A stretch of DNA of 64,000 nt from Burkholderia humptydooensis (GCF_001513745.1 NZ_CP013380.1:1736001-1800000), one strand, 5' to 3'. Shown: positions 9,862 through 19,669, counted from the stretch's first letter. Program-made: numbers and translations. The notes: generated by a model from the letters alone, not told the origin.

Positions 9862-11946
9862 ATGGCAGTGGACTACACGACTCGCGACGGCGTGGCCGTC
9901 ATCACGCTCAACAATCCGCCCGTCAACGGCCTCGGCCTGTCGACACGGCTCGGCGTCATGGAAGGGCTCGAGCGCGCGCAACGCGACCCGTCCGTCGCGG
10001 CGATCGTGCTCACGGGCGCGGGCCGCGCGTTCTCGGGCGGCGCGGACATCACCGAATTCAACACGCCGAAGGCGCTGCAGGAACCGACGCTGCACACCGT
10101 GATCGACGCGGTCGAGGCGAGCGGCAAGCCCGTCGTCGTCGCGATCCACGGCGTCGCGATGGGCGGCGGCCTCGAGCTCGCGCTCGGCGCGCACTACCGC
10201 GTCGCGTCGCCCGGCGCGCAGATCGCGCTGCCGGAGGTGAAGCTCGGCCTGCTGCCCGGCGCGGGCGGCACGCAGCGCCTGCCGCGCGCGGTCGGCCTCG
10301 AGACCGCGCTGAACATGATCGTCTCCGGCGCGCCCGTGCCGTCCGAGCAGCTCGCCCAAAGCGGGCTGTTCGACGCGCTCGTCGAAGGCGACCTGCTCGA
10401 TGCGGCCGTCGCGTTCGCGCGCAAGGCTGCTGCTGCGAGCGGCCCGCATCCGCGCGTGCGCGACCGCGAGATCGTCCACGAGAACGCGGCGGGCTTCATC
10501 CAGTTCGCGCGCAACAGCGCGAAGGCCGTCGCGCAGCATTATCCGGCGCCGCACAAGTGCATCGACGCGATCGAGGCGGGCGTGCTGCAAGGCTTCGACA
10601 AGGGGCTCGCGTTCGAGCGCGACTGCTTCGTCGCGCTCGTGCAGACGCCCGAGAGCCGCGCGCTGCGCCACGCGTTCTTCGGCGAGCGTGCGGCGAGCAA
10701 GATTCCCGACGTGCCGGCCGACACGCCCGCGCGCGAGATCAAGGCGGTCGCGGTGATCGGCGCGGGCACGATGGGCGGCGGGATCACGATGAACTTCCTG
10801 AACGCGGGGCTGCCCGTCACGCTGCTCGAGACGAAGCAGGAAGCGCTCGACCGCGGCGTGGCGACGATCCGCAGGAACTACGACGCGCAGGTGAAGAAGG
10901 GCAAGCTCACGCAGGAGAAGCTCGACGCGCGGATGGCGCTCATCCGCCCGACGCTCGCGTACGACGACCTGAAGGACGCCGATCTCGTGATCGAGGCGGT
11001 GTTCGAGGAGCTCGGCGTGAAGGAGCAGGTGTTCAGGCGGCTCGACGAAGTAGCGAAGCCGGGCGCGATCCTCGCGTCGAACACGTCGACGCTCGACGTG
11101 AACAAGATCGCCGCGTTCACGAAGCGGCCGCAGGACGTCGTCGGCATGCACTTCTTCAGCCCGGCGAACGTGATGAAGCTGCTCGAGGTGGTGCGCGGCG
11201 AGCGGACCGCGAAGGATGTGCTCGCGACCGTGATGCAGCTCGCGAAGAAGATCCGCAAGACGGCGGTCGTGTCCGGCGTGTGCGACGGCTTCATCGGCAA
11301 CCGGATGGTCGAGCAGTACATCCGCCAGGCGCTCTTCATGCTCGAAGAGGGCGCGCTGCCCGCGCAGGTCGACCGCGCGATCGAGAAGTTCGGCTTCGCG
11401 ATGGGGCCGTTCCGGATGAGCGATCTCGCCGGCAACGACATCGGCTGGGCGATCCGCAAGCGCCGCTACGTCGAGCAGCCGGATCTGCATTACTCGAAGA
11501 TCGCCGATCGCCTGTGCGAGCAGGGCCGCTTCGGCCAGAAGACGGGCGCGGGCTGGTACGACTACGTGCCGGGCGAGCGCCACGCGAAGCCGTCGAAGCT
11601 CGTCGACGAGATGATCGTCGCGTATTCGAACGAGCGCGGGCTCGAGCGGCGCGAGATCGGCGACGACGAGATCGTCGAGCGGCTCGTCTACGCGCTCGTC
11701 AACGAAGGCGCGAAGATCCTCGAGGAGAAGATCGCGTCGAAGGCGTCCGACATCGACATGGTGTATCTCGCGGGCTACGGCTTTCCGCTCTGGCGCGGCG
11801 GGCCGATGCTGTACGCGGACACGGTCGGCCTCTACAACGTCGAGCGCGCGATGCGCGGCTACGCGGCGCGCGCGAACGGCGATGCGTGGCAGATCGCGCC
11901 GTCGATCGCCGAGCTCGCGAAAAGCGGGCGCGGTTTCAACGCGTGA
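9862..11946 (+). CDS. Fused enoyl-CoA hydratase / 3-hydroxyacyl-CoA dehydrogenase (FadB/FadJ-like)
   Basis: 694 residues from [10 protein letters not shown]; an ATG 60 bases upstream is possible, but GGAGG sits just before 9862. The N-terminal crotonase domain (about 1-190) shows [23 protein letters not shown] and the Glu-containing [20 protein letters not shown]. The NAD-binding 3HCDH domain starts with [10 protein letters not shown] near residue 298, and the catalytic His is about residue 430 in [19 protein letters not shown]. Two C-terminal 3HCDH domains follow. It carries out the hydration and oxidation steps of beta-oxidation. Soluble; it would act with the synthetase upstream and the thiolase downstream. 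Confidence 0.95.
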   Translation: MAVDYTTRDGVAVITLNNPPVNGLGLSTRLGVMEGLERAQRDPSVAAIVLTGAGRAFSGGADITEFNTPKALQEPTLHTVIDAVEASGKPVVVAIHGVAMGGGLELALGAHYRVASPGAQIALPEVKLGLLPGAGGTQRLPRAVGLETALNMIVSGAPVPSEQLAQSGLFDALVEGDLLDAAVAFARKAAAASGPHPRVRDREIVHENAAGFIQFARNSAKAVAQHYPAPHKCIDAIEAGVLQGFDKGLAFERDCFVALVQTPESRALRHAFFGERAASKIPDVPADTPAREIKAVAVIGAGTMGGGITMNFLNAGLPVTLLETKQEALDRGVATIRRNYDAQVKKGKLTQEKLDARMALIRPTLAYDDLKDADLVIEAVFEELGVKEQVFRRLDEVAKPGAILASNTSTLDVNKIAAFTKRPQDVVGMHFFSPANVMKLLEVVRGERTAKDVLATVMQLAKKIRKTAVVSGVCDGFIGNRMVEQYIRQALFMLEEGALPAQVDRAIEKFGFAMGPFRMSDLAGNDIGWAIRKRRYVEQPDLHYSKIADRLCEQGRFGQKTGAGWYDYVPGERHAKPSKLVDEMIVAYSNERGLERREIGDDEIVERLVYALVNEGAKILEEKIASKASDIDMVYLAGYGFPLWRGGPMLYADTVGLYNVERAMRGYAARANGDAWQIAPSIAELAKSGRGFNA

Positions 11947-11981
11947 CGCGCGGCGGCGTCGCCCATTGACGGAGCACCACG

Positions 11982-12620
11982 ATGCAGCGCACCGACGATG
12001 TCCTTCTCGTGATCGACGTGCAGAACGATTTCATGCCGGGCGGCGCGCTCGCGGTTGCGTACGGCGACGAAGTCGTGCCGGCGATCAACCGGCTTGCCGC
12101 ACGTTTCGATTGCGTCGTGCTGACGCAGGACTGGCACCCGCGCGATCACGTGTCGTTCGCGGCGAACCATCCGGGCCGCGCGCCGTTCTCGACGATCGCG
12201 CTGCCGTACGGCGAGCAGGTGCTGTGGCCCGCGCACTGCGTGCAACGCACGCAAGGCGCGGCGCTGCACGCCGATCTCGACATCCCGCACGCGCGGGCCG
12301 TGATCCGCAAGGGGCACGACGCGTCGGTCGACAGCTACTCGGCGTTCGTCGAAGCCGACCGCAGCACGCCGACGGGTCTTGCCGGCTATCTGCGCGAGCT
12401 CGGCGTCAAGCGCGTGTGGTGCTGCGGGCTCGCGACCGACTATTGCGTCGCGTGGTCCGCGCTCGATGCGCGCGCCGCGGGATTCGACGCCGCCGTGATC
12501 GAGGACGCGTGCCGCGCGATCGATCTCGACGGCTCGCTCGCGCGCGCATGGGCGTCGCTCGCGGCGGCGGGCGTCGCGCGCGTGCGGGCGGCCGACGTCC
12601 ATCCCGGCGTCAATCCGTAG
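11982..12620 (+). CDS. pncA: Nicotinamidase
   Basis: 212 residues, isochorismatase-like hydrolase fold. It deaminates nicotinamide to nicotinate for NAD salvage. The catalytic triad is readable as Asp12 (LVIDVQNDF), Lys110 (AVIRKGHD) and Cys155 (GLATDYCV). Metal ligands are Asp50, His52 and probably His56 in [12 protein letters not shown]. Length matches bacterial PncA. It lies 35 bases after the hydratase/dehydrogenase and 64 before the thiolase, all on the plus strand, but has no obvious metabolic link to beta-oxidation beyond NAD supply. Confidence 0.94.
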   Translation: MQRTDDVLLVIDVQNDFMPGGALAVAYGDEVVPAINRLAARFDCVVLTQDWHPRDHVSFAANHPGRAPFSTIALPYGEQVLWPAHCVQRTQGAALHADLDIPHARAVIRKGHDASVDSYSAFVEADRSTPTGLAGYLRELGVKRVWCCGLATDYCVAWSALDARAAGFDAAVIEDACRAIDLDGSLARAWASLAAAGVARVRAADVHPGVNP

Positions 12621-12684
12621 CCGCCGTCATTCATTTCATCGCCTATCGATCCACAGAATTCGGATTCAGAATCAGGAGACTCGG

Positions 12685-13863
12685 ATGACCGAAGCCGTAA
12701 TCGTATCGACCGCCCGCACCGCGCTTGCGAAATCCTGGCGCGGCGCGTTCAACATGACGCACGGCGCGACGCTCGGCGGCCACGTGGTCGCGGCCGCCGT
12801 CGAGCGCGCAAAGCTCGATCCCGCGCGAGTCGAGGACGTGCTGATCGGCTGCGCGAACCCGGAAGGCGCGACGGGCGCGAACATCGCGCGGCAGATCGCG
12901 CTGCGCGCGGGGCTGCCCGTCAGCGTGCCGGGGATGACCGTCAACCGCTTCTGCTCGTCGGGATTGCAGACGATCGCGCTCGCCGCGCAGCGCGTGATCG
13001 CGGGCGAGGGCGACGTGTTCGTCGCGGGCGGCGTCGAATCGATCTCGTGCGTGCAGAACGAGATGAACCGGCACATGCTGCGCGAGGGCTGGCTCGACGC
13101 GCACAAGCCGGAGATCTACTGGACGATGCTGCAGACGGCCGAGAACGTCGCGAAGCGCTACGGCATCCCGAAGGAGCGTCAGGACGAATACGGCGTGAAT
13201 TCGCAGCTTCGCGCGGCGGCCGCGCAGGCGGCGGGGCGCTTCGACGCGGAGATCGTGCCGATCACCGTGCGCGCGGGCGTTGCCGACAAGGCGACGGGCC
13301 GCCTCTACACGAAGGAGGTCACGCTCGCCGCCGACGAGGGCGTTCGGCCCGACACGACGCTCGAAGGCGTCGCGAAGATCCGCGCGGCGCTGCCGGGCGG
13401 CGTGATCACCGCGGGCAACGCGAGCCAGTTCTCGGACGGCGCGGCCGCGTGCGTCGTGATGAACGCGAAGCTTGCGGAGCGCGAGGGCCTCGCGCCGCTC
13501 GGCATCTTCCGCGGCTTCGCGGTGGCGGGCTGCGAGCCGGACGAGATGGGCATCGGGCCCGTCTATGCGGTGCCGAAGCTCCTGAAGCAGGCGGGGCTCA
13601 AGGTAGCCGACATCGATCTGTGGGAGCTGAATGAGGCGTTCGCGGTGCAGGTGCTCTATTGCCGCGATACGCTCGGGATTCCCGACGATCGGCTGAACGT
13701 GGACGGCGGCGCGATCGCGGTCGGCCATCCGTATGGCGTGTCGGGCGCGCGGCTCACTGGCCATGCGCTGATCGAGGGCAAGCGGCGCGGCGCGAAGTAC
13801 GTCGTCGTGACGATGTGCATCGGCGGCGGGCAAGGCGCGGCGGGGTTGTTCGAAGTGGTTTGA
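12685..13863 (+). CDS. Acetyl-CoA acyltransferase (thiolase)
   Basis: 392 residues. Degradative-type thiolase: nucleophile Cys90 in [16 protein letters not shown], the His of [15 protein letters not shown] (about 348), and the acid/base Cys in [10 protein letters not shown] (about 378). It cleaves 3-ketoacyl-CoA with CoA and completes the cycle begun by the two enzymes upstream. GAHPxG normally holds Pro-Met or Pro-Leu; GHPYG is the common proteobacterial FadA/FadI-like variant. CAGGAG precedes the start. Confidence 0.94.
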   Translation: MTEAVIVSTARTALAKSWRGAFNMTHGATLGGHVVAAAVERAKLDPARVEDVLIGCANPEGATGANIARQIALRAGLPVSVPGMTVNRFCSSGLQTIALAAQRVIAGEGDVFVAGGVESISCVQNEMNRHMLREGWLDAHKPEIYWTMLQTAENVAKRYGIPKERQDEYGVNSQLRAAAAQAAGRFDAEIVPITVRAGVADKATGRLYTKEVTLAADEGVRPDTTLEGVAKIRAALPGGVITAGNASQFSDGAAACVVMNAKLAEREGLAPLGIFRGFAVAGCEPDEMGIGPVYAVPKLLKQAGLKVADIDLWELNEAFAVQVLYCRDTLGIPDDRLNVDGGAIAVGHPYGVSGARLTGHALIEGKRRGAKYVVVTMCIGGGQGAAGLFEVV

Positions 13864-13910
13864 CGGCGGCGTCGCGCCGATCGGGCGCGGCGGGTCCCTG
13901 CTGTCGCGCC

Positions 13911-13936
13911 GGCGCCGCATCGCGCGATGCGGCGCC
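13911..13936. other. Strong GC hairpin after the thiolase gene
   Basis: ggcgccgcatcg (13911-13922) is followed two bases later by its exact complement (13925-13936). It has no U-tract, so it is a weak terminator candidate or an mRNA 3'-end stabiliser between convergent genes. Confidence 0.4.
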
Positions 13937-13981
13937 CGCCGGCCCGGCACGCCGATCAAGCGGATTGCGGCTCGGCGGACC

Positions 13982-14446
13982 CTAGTATTTCGGCGGTTTT
14001 TTCACGAGGGGCGACTGTATGCCGGCAAGCTTGCGGTCGATCGTTCCGTCTTTGATGCCTTCCAACTGAAGCGCGCGCTGCAACGGCGACGCGGGCGTGA
14101 CGGGCTTCGCTTTATTGTGCCGAGGCGCGACACCGATCCTCTTGCCGAGATGGTAGATGCCGGAAAGCGTGCGTGCTTCCCATGCCGGATACTTGCCGTT
14201 CGAGACCCAGTCCCGCGTCAGAAAATAGTGTTCGACACAGGCCATGATTTCGTCGTCCTTGTCGACGAGATTGCCGGGCAGATTCGGCGGCGGCGAAATG
14301 CCGCCAAATCCGGCGTTTCGCACCAGGTACAGATCGTGTGCAATCCGTTCGGACCGTTCGGTGGCGGACGTGACGCCCAAAATGGTCGAGTAGTGGCGAT
14401 CCCAGCGCCTGATGAGCGTCCTGACTGTCGATTCCTTGGGGAACAC
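13982..14446 (-). CDS. Hypothetical protein of unknown function, atypical composition
   Basis: 154 residues from a GTG at 14446 with AAGGAG six bases upstream (14453-14458 on the minus strand). The frame stays open to an ATG at 14593, but those extra residues are low-complexity and Arg/His-rich. I do not recognise a domain. Readable stretches are STVRTLIRRWDRHYSTILGV, RIAHDLYLVRNAGFGGISPP and a basic, Pro-rich tail. Base composition is visibly lower in GC than the neighbours, and the gene is alone on its strand. A neighbouring minus-strand frame (MMPGYIGDGSDATSAVG) reads into the same region, so the original N-terminus may have been shifted out of frame. It may be an acquired or decaying accessory gene. 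Confidence 0.55.
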   Translation of the reverse strand: MFPKESTVRTLIRRWDRHYSTILGVTSATERSERIAHDLYLVRNAGFGGISPPPNLPGNLVDKDDEIMACVEHYFLTRDWVSNGKYPAWEARTLSGIYHLGKRIGVAPRHNKAKPVTPASPLQRALQLEGIKDGTIDRKLAGIQSPLVKKPPKY

Positions 14447-14978
14447 TTTGCGCTCCTTGGATTCAGGTGGAGCATGCGCGGACCAACCGCCGACGTCGCA
14501 TCGCTCCCGTCTCCGATGTATCCGGGCATCATTCGAGTGCCGGGCGGCGGCGTCTTCCTTCGACAGGATTCGACGTTCCGCGGGAATCGGCATCCGGGGG
14601 CCCGATCGCGCGGCGATGCGCGCCGTCGGCGTTCGACGCGGCTATCGTCAGGCAAAAAGCAGTATAGGACGCGCGGCGCGATTAGCCAGCGCCCTGTCGG
14701 CCGCACGAGGCGGCGTCATGCCGGGCGACGCATGCCGATCTGTCGCGCGTTTCGCGGCCGCCCGAGCGCTACCGCTTCGCCGGGCTTCGCGCCAGAACCA
14801 TCGGAATCGATAAGTTTGGTAGGCTTGCTGTCTGTCTCGGCTCGGCCGATGTCGGCGGCGATTTCGGGCGGCGCGGGCAAACGGCGGATGTCGCCGGACG
14901 TCCGGACCGCTGAACCGCGAACGCCGACGGCTCCGGCGAGGCGGAATTGACGAACGACTGCGAAGAACCACGGACATC
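14447..14978. other. 532-base stretch with no confident gene
   Basis: It lies between the unknown minus-strand gene and the Dabb gene. Open frames here look like out-of-frame noise. The part up to about 14650 may include the damaged 5' end of the unknown gene. I see no RNA gene or terminator. Confidence 0.4.
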
Positions 14979-15293
14979 ATGATCAGACACATCGTAAGCT
15001 GGAAACTCAAGGAATCGGCCGAAGGCGCGACGCGCGCGCAGAACGCGCAGAAGCTGAAGGAAAAGCTCGAAGCGTGCCGCGGCATCGTGCCGGGGCTGCT
15101 CCATCTCGAAGTCGGGCTCGCGACGCCCGGCCTCGAGGCGACCTGCGACGTCGTGCTCGTCACCGATTTCGCCGACAAGGCCTCGCTCGACGCATACCAG
15201 GTGCATCCGGTGCACGAGGAGGTGAAGAAGTTCGTCGGCGCGGTGCGCGAGAGCCGCGAGTGCATCGACTACCTCGTCGACGACGTGCGATGA
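14979..15293 (+). CDS. Dabb (stress-responsive alpha/beta barrel) domain protein
   Basis: 104 residues, a single dimeric alpha+beta barrel domain. MIRHIVSWKLKESAEG at the start and DFADKASLDAYQVHPVHEEV in the middle are the Dabb hallmarks (His in IRHIV, and the YQ.HP.H segment). Family members are small homodimers of varied or unknown function, some of them enzymes acting on polyketide or aromatic substrates. It overlaps the next gene by ATGA, so the two are translationally coupled. No specific reaction is assigned. Confidence 0.88.
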   Translation: MIRHIVSWKLKESAEGATRAQNAQKLKEKLEACRGIVPGLLHLEVGLATPGLEATCDVVLVTDFADKASLDAYQVHPVHEEVKKFVGAVRESRECIDYLVDDVR

Positions 15294-15772
15294 GCGCCGG
15301 CTCCGCCACGGCCGGCCGCGAGCCGGCGATCGAAAGCCCGTTCGTCGACGCGCTCGGCGTGCGGCTCGTATCCGCGAAGGACGGCGCGAGCGAGATCGTG
15401 CTGCCGCTCGTCGAGCAGCACATGAACACGTGGAACATCGCGCACGGCGGCGTCACGATGACGCTCGCCGACGTCGCGCTCGCGATGGCCGCGCGCAGCC
15501 TGACCGACGACGGCGTCGGCGTCGTCACGGTCGAGATGAAGGTGAACTTCATGCAGCCGGGGCGCGGCGAGTTGCGAGCGTACGGCCGCGTGCTGCACCG
15601 CTCGACGACGATGGCGTACTGCGAAGGCGAGGTCCGCGACAGCGCGGGCAACTTCGTCGCGAAGGCGCTCGGCACGTTCAAGTACATGAAGCGGCTCGCG
15701 GTCGGCCGCGACATCGCGCGGCAGCGCACCCGCACCGATCCGGGCGCGCATCCCGGCCCGAGCGACGCGTGA
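15290..15772 (+). CDS. PaaI-type hotdog thioesterase
   Basis: 160 residues. Hotdog fold with the PaaI/HGG motif NIAHGGVTMTLADVALAMAA, then VTVEMKVNFMQPGRGELRAY and GEVRDSAGNFVAKALGTFKY. Such enzymes hydrolyse aryl- or acyl-CoA thioesters. The start at 15290 overlaps the Dabb stop by four bases; its RBS would lie in the Dabb coding end. The Arg/Asp-rich C-terminal tail after FKYMKR is outside the fold. In this acyl-CoA-rich region a CoA-recycling role is plausible, but the substrate is unknown. Confidence 0.9.
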   Translation: MSAGSATAGREPAIESPFVDALGVRLVSAKDGASEIVLPLVEQHMNTWNIAHGGVTMTLADVALAMAARSLTDDGVGVVTVEMKVNFMQPGRGELRAYGRVLHRSTTMAYCEGEVRDSAGNFVAKALGTFKYMKRLAVGRDIARQRTRTDPGAHPGPSDA

Positions 15773-15782
15773 TGCAATCGAG

Positions 15783-15809
15783 CGGCCCCGCCCGTCGGCG
15801 GGGCCGTTT
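15783..15809 (+). terminator. Intrinsic terminator after the thioesterase gene
   Basis: Perfect 10-bp stem cggccccgcc/ggcggggccg with loop cgtc, followed by TTT. It is very GC-strong with a short U-tract, 10 bases after the stop codon. Confidence 0.7.
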
Positions 15810-15861
15810 GCCGTCGGCGCGGCCGCGCGCGGCGATGGACAGGCGGACAAGGAGGCAGGCG

Positions 15862-16860
15862 ATGTCACAGGTCAACCGGCGGGTGCTGCTCGTTTCGCGC
15901 CCCGAACGCGAGGCGAGCGTCGAGAACTTCAAGCTCGTCGAGACGCCGCTCGCGCCGCTCGCCGACGGCGAGGTGCGCGTGCGCAATCATTTCCTGTCGA
16001 TCGATCCGTACATGCGCGGGCGGATGAATGCGGGGAGGTCGTACGCCGAGCCGCAGCCGCTCGGCGAGGTGATGGGCGGCGGCACCGCGGGCGAGGTCGT
16101 CGAATCGCGCAACCCGGCGTTCGCGGTCGGCGACAAGGTGGTCGGCGCGTATGGCTGGCAGGAGTACGGCACGTCGACGGGCAAGGAACTGCGCAAGGTC
16201 GACACGACGCACGTGCCGCTGTCCGCGTATCTCGGGCCCGTCGGCATGCCCGGCGTGACCGCGTGGTACGGGCTGAACCGGATCATCCGGCCGCGCGCGG
16301 GCGAGACGGTCGTCGTCAGCGCGGCGAGCGGCGCGGTCGGCAGCGTCGTCGGGCAGCTCGCGAAGCTCGCGGGCTGCCGCGCGGTCGGCATCGCGGGCGG
16401 CGCGGACAAGTGCCGCTACGTCGTCGACACGCTCGGCTTCGACGCGTGCGTCGACTACAAGGCCGGTCGGCTCGCCGACGATCTCGCGGCCGCCGCGCCG
16501 AACGGCGTCGACGGCTATTTCGAGAACGTTGGCGGTGCGGTGCTCGACGCGACGCTCGCGCAGATGAACCCGTTCGGCCGAGTCGCGATGTGCGGGATGA
16601 TCGCCGTGTACGACGGCGCGCCGGCGCCGCTCGCGAACCCGGCGCTGATTCTGCGCGAGCGGCTGCTCGTGCAGGGCTTCATCGTGTCCGAGCACTTCGA
16701 CGTGTGGCCCGAGGCGCTCGCGCAGCTCGCGGCGCTCGTCGCGCAGAAGAAGCTGCATTATCGGGAGACGATCGCGCAGGGCATCGAGCGCGCGCCCGAC
16801 GCGCTGCTCGGGCTGCCGAAGGGGCGCAATTTCGGCAAGCAGCTCGTCGCGCTCGTCTGA
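15862..16860 (+). CDS. NADP-dependent oxidoreductase (MDR, leukotriene B4 dehydrogenase/CurA type)
   Basis: 332 residues, zinc-independent medium-chain reductase. The N-terminal GroES-like domain has FLSIDPYMRGRM; the Rossmann domain has VVVSAASGAVGSVVGQLAKL and VDGYFENVGGAVLD; the C-terminal end has GLPKGRNFGKQLV. These match the NADPH-dependent 2-alkenal/15-oxoprostaglandin reductase family, which reduces alpha,beta-unsaturated ketones and aldehydes. The start is set by AAGGAGG before 15862; the longer open frame would run through the thioesterase gene. It stands behind its own intergenic region, after the terminator. Confidence 0.92.
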   Translation: MSQVNRRVLLVSRPEREASVENFKLVETPLAPLADGEVRVRNHFLSIDPYMRGRMNAGRSYAEPQPLGEVMGGGTAGEVVESRNPAFAVGDKVVGAYGWQEYGTSTGKELRKVDTTHVPLSAYLGPVGMPGVTAWYGLNRIIRPRAGETVVVSAASGAVGSVVGQLAKLAGCRAVGIAGGADKCRYVVDTLGFDACVDYKAGRLADDLAAAAPNGVDGYFENVGGAVLDATLAQMNPFGRVAMCGMIAVYDGAPAPLANPALILRERLLVQGFIVSEHFDVWPEALAQLAALVAQKKLHYRETIAQGIERAPDALLGLPKGRNFGKQLVALV

Positions 16861-16958
16861 CACGCCGTGGCATCATACGGCGCTCTGAGTCCCCGGGCCT
16901 TTTCGCCGGCGCGCTCGCGCCGCTCGCCCGCCGTTTGCCTTGCCGTTTGCCTTTGACG

Positions 16959-17918
16959 ATGCCGCTGAACCCGAAGATCGCGCAGGTGCTCGACATGATC
17001 GAGCGCGCAAAACGTCCCGATTATCACGAACAGACGCCCGCGCAGGCGCGCGCGGCGTACGAGAAGAGCGCGCCGATCCTCGACGTCGCGCCCGCGCCGA
17101 TGTTTTCGGTCGAAGATCTGCGCCTGCCGTCGCGCGACGGCGGCGCGTTCGGCGCGCGGCTCTATCTGCCCGTCGAGCCGAGCCTGGCCGAGCCGCTGCC
17201 CGCGCTCGTCTACTATCACGGCGGCGGCTTCACGGTCGGCAGCGTGAACACGCACGACGCGCTGTGCCGGATGTTCGCGCGCGACGCGCGTTGCGCGGTG
17301 CTGTCGGTCGATTACCGGCTCGCGCCGGAGCACAGGTTTCCGACCGCGGTCGGCGACGCGGAGGACGCGCTCGTGTGGCTGCATGCGCACGCGTCGCGTT
17401 TCGGGATCGATCCGGCGCGGCTCGCGGTCGGCGGCGACAGCGCGGGCGGCACGCTCGCGACGGTGTGCGCGGTGCTCGCGCGCGACCGCGGGATCGCGCT
17501 CGCGTTGCAACTGCTGATCTATCCGGGCACCACGGGGCATCAGCAGACCGAATCGCACGCGCGGCTCGCGAAGGGCTATCTGCTGTCGGCGGACACGATC
17601 CAGTGGTTTTTCGAGCATTACGTGCGCGACGCGTCGGATCGCGACGACTGGCGCTTCGCGCCGCTCGACGGCACGCGCGGCGCGCCGTCGTTCGAGCGCG
17701 TCGCGCCCGCGTGGATCGCGACGGCGGAGTACGATCCATTGGCCGACGAGGGCGACGCGTATGCGGACAAGCTGCGTGCGGCGGGCAACCGGGTGACGCT
17801 CGTCGCATACGCGGGAATGATTCATGAGTTCTTCAAGATGGGCGGTTTCGTGCCGGAAGTGCGGCTCGCGCATACGGACGCGGCGGGCGCGCTGCGCGCG
17901 GCGTTCGAAGGCGATTGA
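16959..17918 (+). CDS. Alpha/beta hydrolase, hormone-sensitive lipase family esterase
   Basis: 319 residues from MPLNPKIAQVLDMIERAKRP. HSL (family IV) signatures: oxyanion HGGGFTVGS, nucleophile GDSAGGTLA, SVDYRLAPEHRFPTA, the acid in EYDPLADEGDAYADKL, and the His in GMIHEFFKMGG. It is a cytosolic carboxylesterase for short or medium acyl esters. No signal peptide. It lies 98 bases after the reductase on the same strand. The RBS is weak, so the start has some uncertainty. Confidence 0.92.
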   Translation: MPLNPKIAQVLDMIERAKRPDYHEQTPAQARAAYEKSAPILDVAPAPMFSVEDLRLPSRDGGAFGARLYLPVEPSLAEPLPALVYYHGGGFTVGSVNTHDALCRMFARDARCAVLSVDYRLAPEHRFPTAVGDAEDALVWLHAHASRFGIDPARLAVGGDSAGGTLATVCAVLARDRGIALALQLLIYPGTTGHQQTESHARLAKGYLLSADTIQWFFEHYVRDASDRDDWRFAPLDGTRGAPSFERVAPAWIATAEYDPLADEGDAYADKLRAAGNRVTLVAYAGMIHEFFKMGGFVPEVRLAHTDAAGALRAAFEGD

Positions 17919-18264
17919 GCGCGAACGCGCGGGCGATTCGGCGCGGCGCGGAATCCGCGAGACGGGACGTGCGTCATGGGTCGGAGGGAATGCCGCGCCG
18001 CGTGTAGCGGCTCATCGCGGCTTGCGCGGCCGCCCGGACGGCGGGATTGGCCAATCGGCCGATTGCCGGGGCATTTCATTCGGCAGACGATACGGATATG
18101 AAGCGGGCCGATGAAGCGGGGCAACGAGGCGCGCCTATCATGCGGGGCCGTTTCCGGCGGCGGACACGAGCGGCACGGGCGGCCGGCGACGGCCGGATGA
18201 TCGGCGCGCGAATGCGGTGCGCCGCACCGGGCCCGGCGAGAACCGGCTGACGAGGATTCGACAC
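17919..18264. other. 346-base intergenic stretch with nothing recognised
   Basis: It lies between the esterase and the GNAT gene. No coding pattern, tRNA or clear terminator is visible. Confidence 0.4.
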
Positions 18265-18705
18265 ATGGAAAGCATCGAAATCGAAACAGGCGACTGGTCG
18301 CGCCTTGGCGGCGATGCGTCGCGGATCCGCGACGCGGTGTTCGTGCGCGAGCAGCGCATTCCGGCCGAGCTCGACCTCGACGACGACGATCCGCACGCGC
18401 GGCACGCCGTCGCGTATCTGGTCGGCGGGGCGGCGGGCGCGCGGCGCGCGGTCGCGACCGGGCGGCTCTTGCCGACGGGCGCGATCGGCCGGGTGTCGGT
18501 GCTCGCCGACGTGCGTGGCCGCGGCGTCGGCTCGCGGCTTCTGGACGCGCTTCTCGCCGAAGCGCGGGCGCGCGGCGACGCGCTCGTGCGGCTCTATGCG
18601 CAACAGCGCGCGGTCGCGTTCTATTTGCGGATCGGCTTCCGGATCGTCGGCGAGCCGTTCATCGAGGCGGGCGTGCAGCATGTCGAGATGGCGCGCGAGC
18701 CGTGA
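18265..18705 (+). CDS. GNAT family N-acetyltransferase
   Basis: 146 residues. Acetyl-CoA-binding core IGRVSVLADVRGRGVGSRLLDALLAEA (the R.RG.G loop) and the C-terminal LYAQQRAVAFYLRIGFRIVG. The arrangement VFVREQRIPAELDLDDDD near the start resembles the YjcF/ElaA group, whose substrates are mostly unknown. The start at MESIEIETGDW fits the domain; an earlier ATG at 18217 adds an unsupported extension. Convergent with the NRDE gene. Confidence 0.9.
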   Translation: MESIEIETGDWSRLGGDASRIRDAVFVREQRIPAELDLDDDDPHARHAVAYLVGGAAGARRAVATGRLLPTGAIGRVSVLADVRGRGVGSRLLDALLAEARARGDALVRLYAQQRAVAFYLRIGFRIVGEPFIEAGVQHVEMAREP

Positions 18706-18753
18706 GCGGGGCGGGACCGGGCGGGCGCGCATCCCGATCCGCCGCCGGCGCGA

Positions 18754-19605
18754 TCACCGCCGCGCGACGCCGCTCCCGTCGACATCGAACGTGTACGCGC
18801 GCTCGAACGCGCCCGGCCGCACGATCCGGTGCGAGCCGTCGTCGTCGCAGCGCTCCTTCATGTCGAACCTGAGCCGTCCCTCGACGTCGCGCACGACCCG
18901 CAGCACGGTCGTGCCGCGTGATCCGTACTCGGGCGTCTCGATGAACGCCGCGGACAGCGCGCGCTCGCGCTCGATCGGAATGCCCGTGTGCGGCAGTGCG
19001 TCGGCGGCGGCCTCGCGAGTGTCGCGCATCATCTCGATCAGCGCGTCGAGCGGCGCCGCCGCGTCGTCGGTGAGCAGCGCGCCGAGCGCGCTGCGCTTGC
19101 CGACGAGCTTCGGCCACGGCGTGTCGAGCCGCGCGTTCGACAGCCCGTGCATGCCGGGCGCGACGGACACGGGCGCATCGGGCGCGGGCCGCGCGTCGTC
19201 CGGCCGGTTGCAGTACCACGCGAGCTCGCCGCGCACGACGTCGCCCGCGAGCAGCGTGAAGCCGTTGTAGAACACGGCCTTCTCGGCGACGTTCGCGAGA
19301 TAGTCGAGCGGCGCGACGTTCTCGCCCGTCAGGAATCCGGACACGAGCTTGCCGCGCGTCGGCGCGCCCGCGCGTATGTCGAACGGCGCTCGGTAATTGG
19401 TGAGCGCGGCGAAGCGGCCGTCGCGCGCGACGCCGAGCCATGTGCCGCCGCCTTCGAGATCGCGGCCCGCGAGCACGTGCGGCGCGTCGCTCCACCACGC
19501 GAGCGGCGCGCTCGTGCGGCGGAAGAATTCGTCGCGGTTCGCGGCAAGTGTCAGCACCGGGCCGTGCGTGGCGTCGGGCTGCCAATCGAATACGATCAGG
19601 CACAT
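18754..19605 (-). CDS. NRDE family protein (TANGO2-like)
   Basis: 283 residues. It begins MCLIVFDWQPD, with the family-naming LAANRDEFFRR motif at about residue 20, followed by GGGTWLGVARDGRFAALTNYR. The N-terminal Cys2 followed by NRDE suggests an Ntn-hydrolase-like fold. TANGO2 homologues are implicated in haem or lipid handling; the bacterial function is unproven. Minus strand, 64 bases after ygfZ ends, so the two may share a transcript. Confidence 0.9.
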   Translation of the reverse strand: MCLIVFDWQPDATHGPVLTLAANRDEFFRRTSAPLAWWSDAPHVLAGRDLEGGGTWLGVARDGRFAALTNYRAPFDIRAGAPTRGKLVSGFLTGENVAPLDYLANVAEKAVFYNGFTLLAGDVVRGELAWYCNRPDDARPAPDAPVSVAPGMHGLSNARLDTPWPKLVGKRSALGALLTDDAAAPLDALIEMMRDTREAAADALPHTGIPIERERALSAAFIETPEYGSRGTTVLRVVRDVEGRLRFDMKERCDDDGSHRIVRPGAFERAYTFDVDGSGVARR

Positions 19606-19669
19606 CGGGCGATATCCTCGCTGGGTGAGGCCGGCGCGCCGCGGCGCGTGCGCTCCGGCGGCGCGGCTG

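Noticed and set aside
14447..14593. ATG at 14593 as start of the unknown gene
   Set aside because: The added segment is Arg/His-rich low complexity, while a GTG at 14446 has a good RBS; kept only as an alternative.
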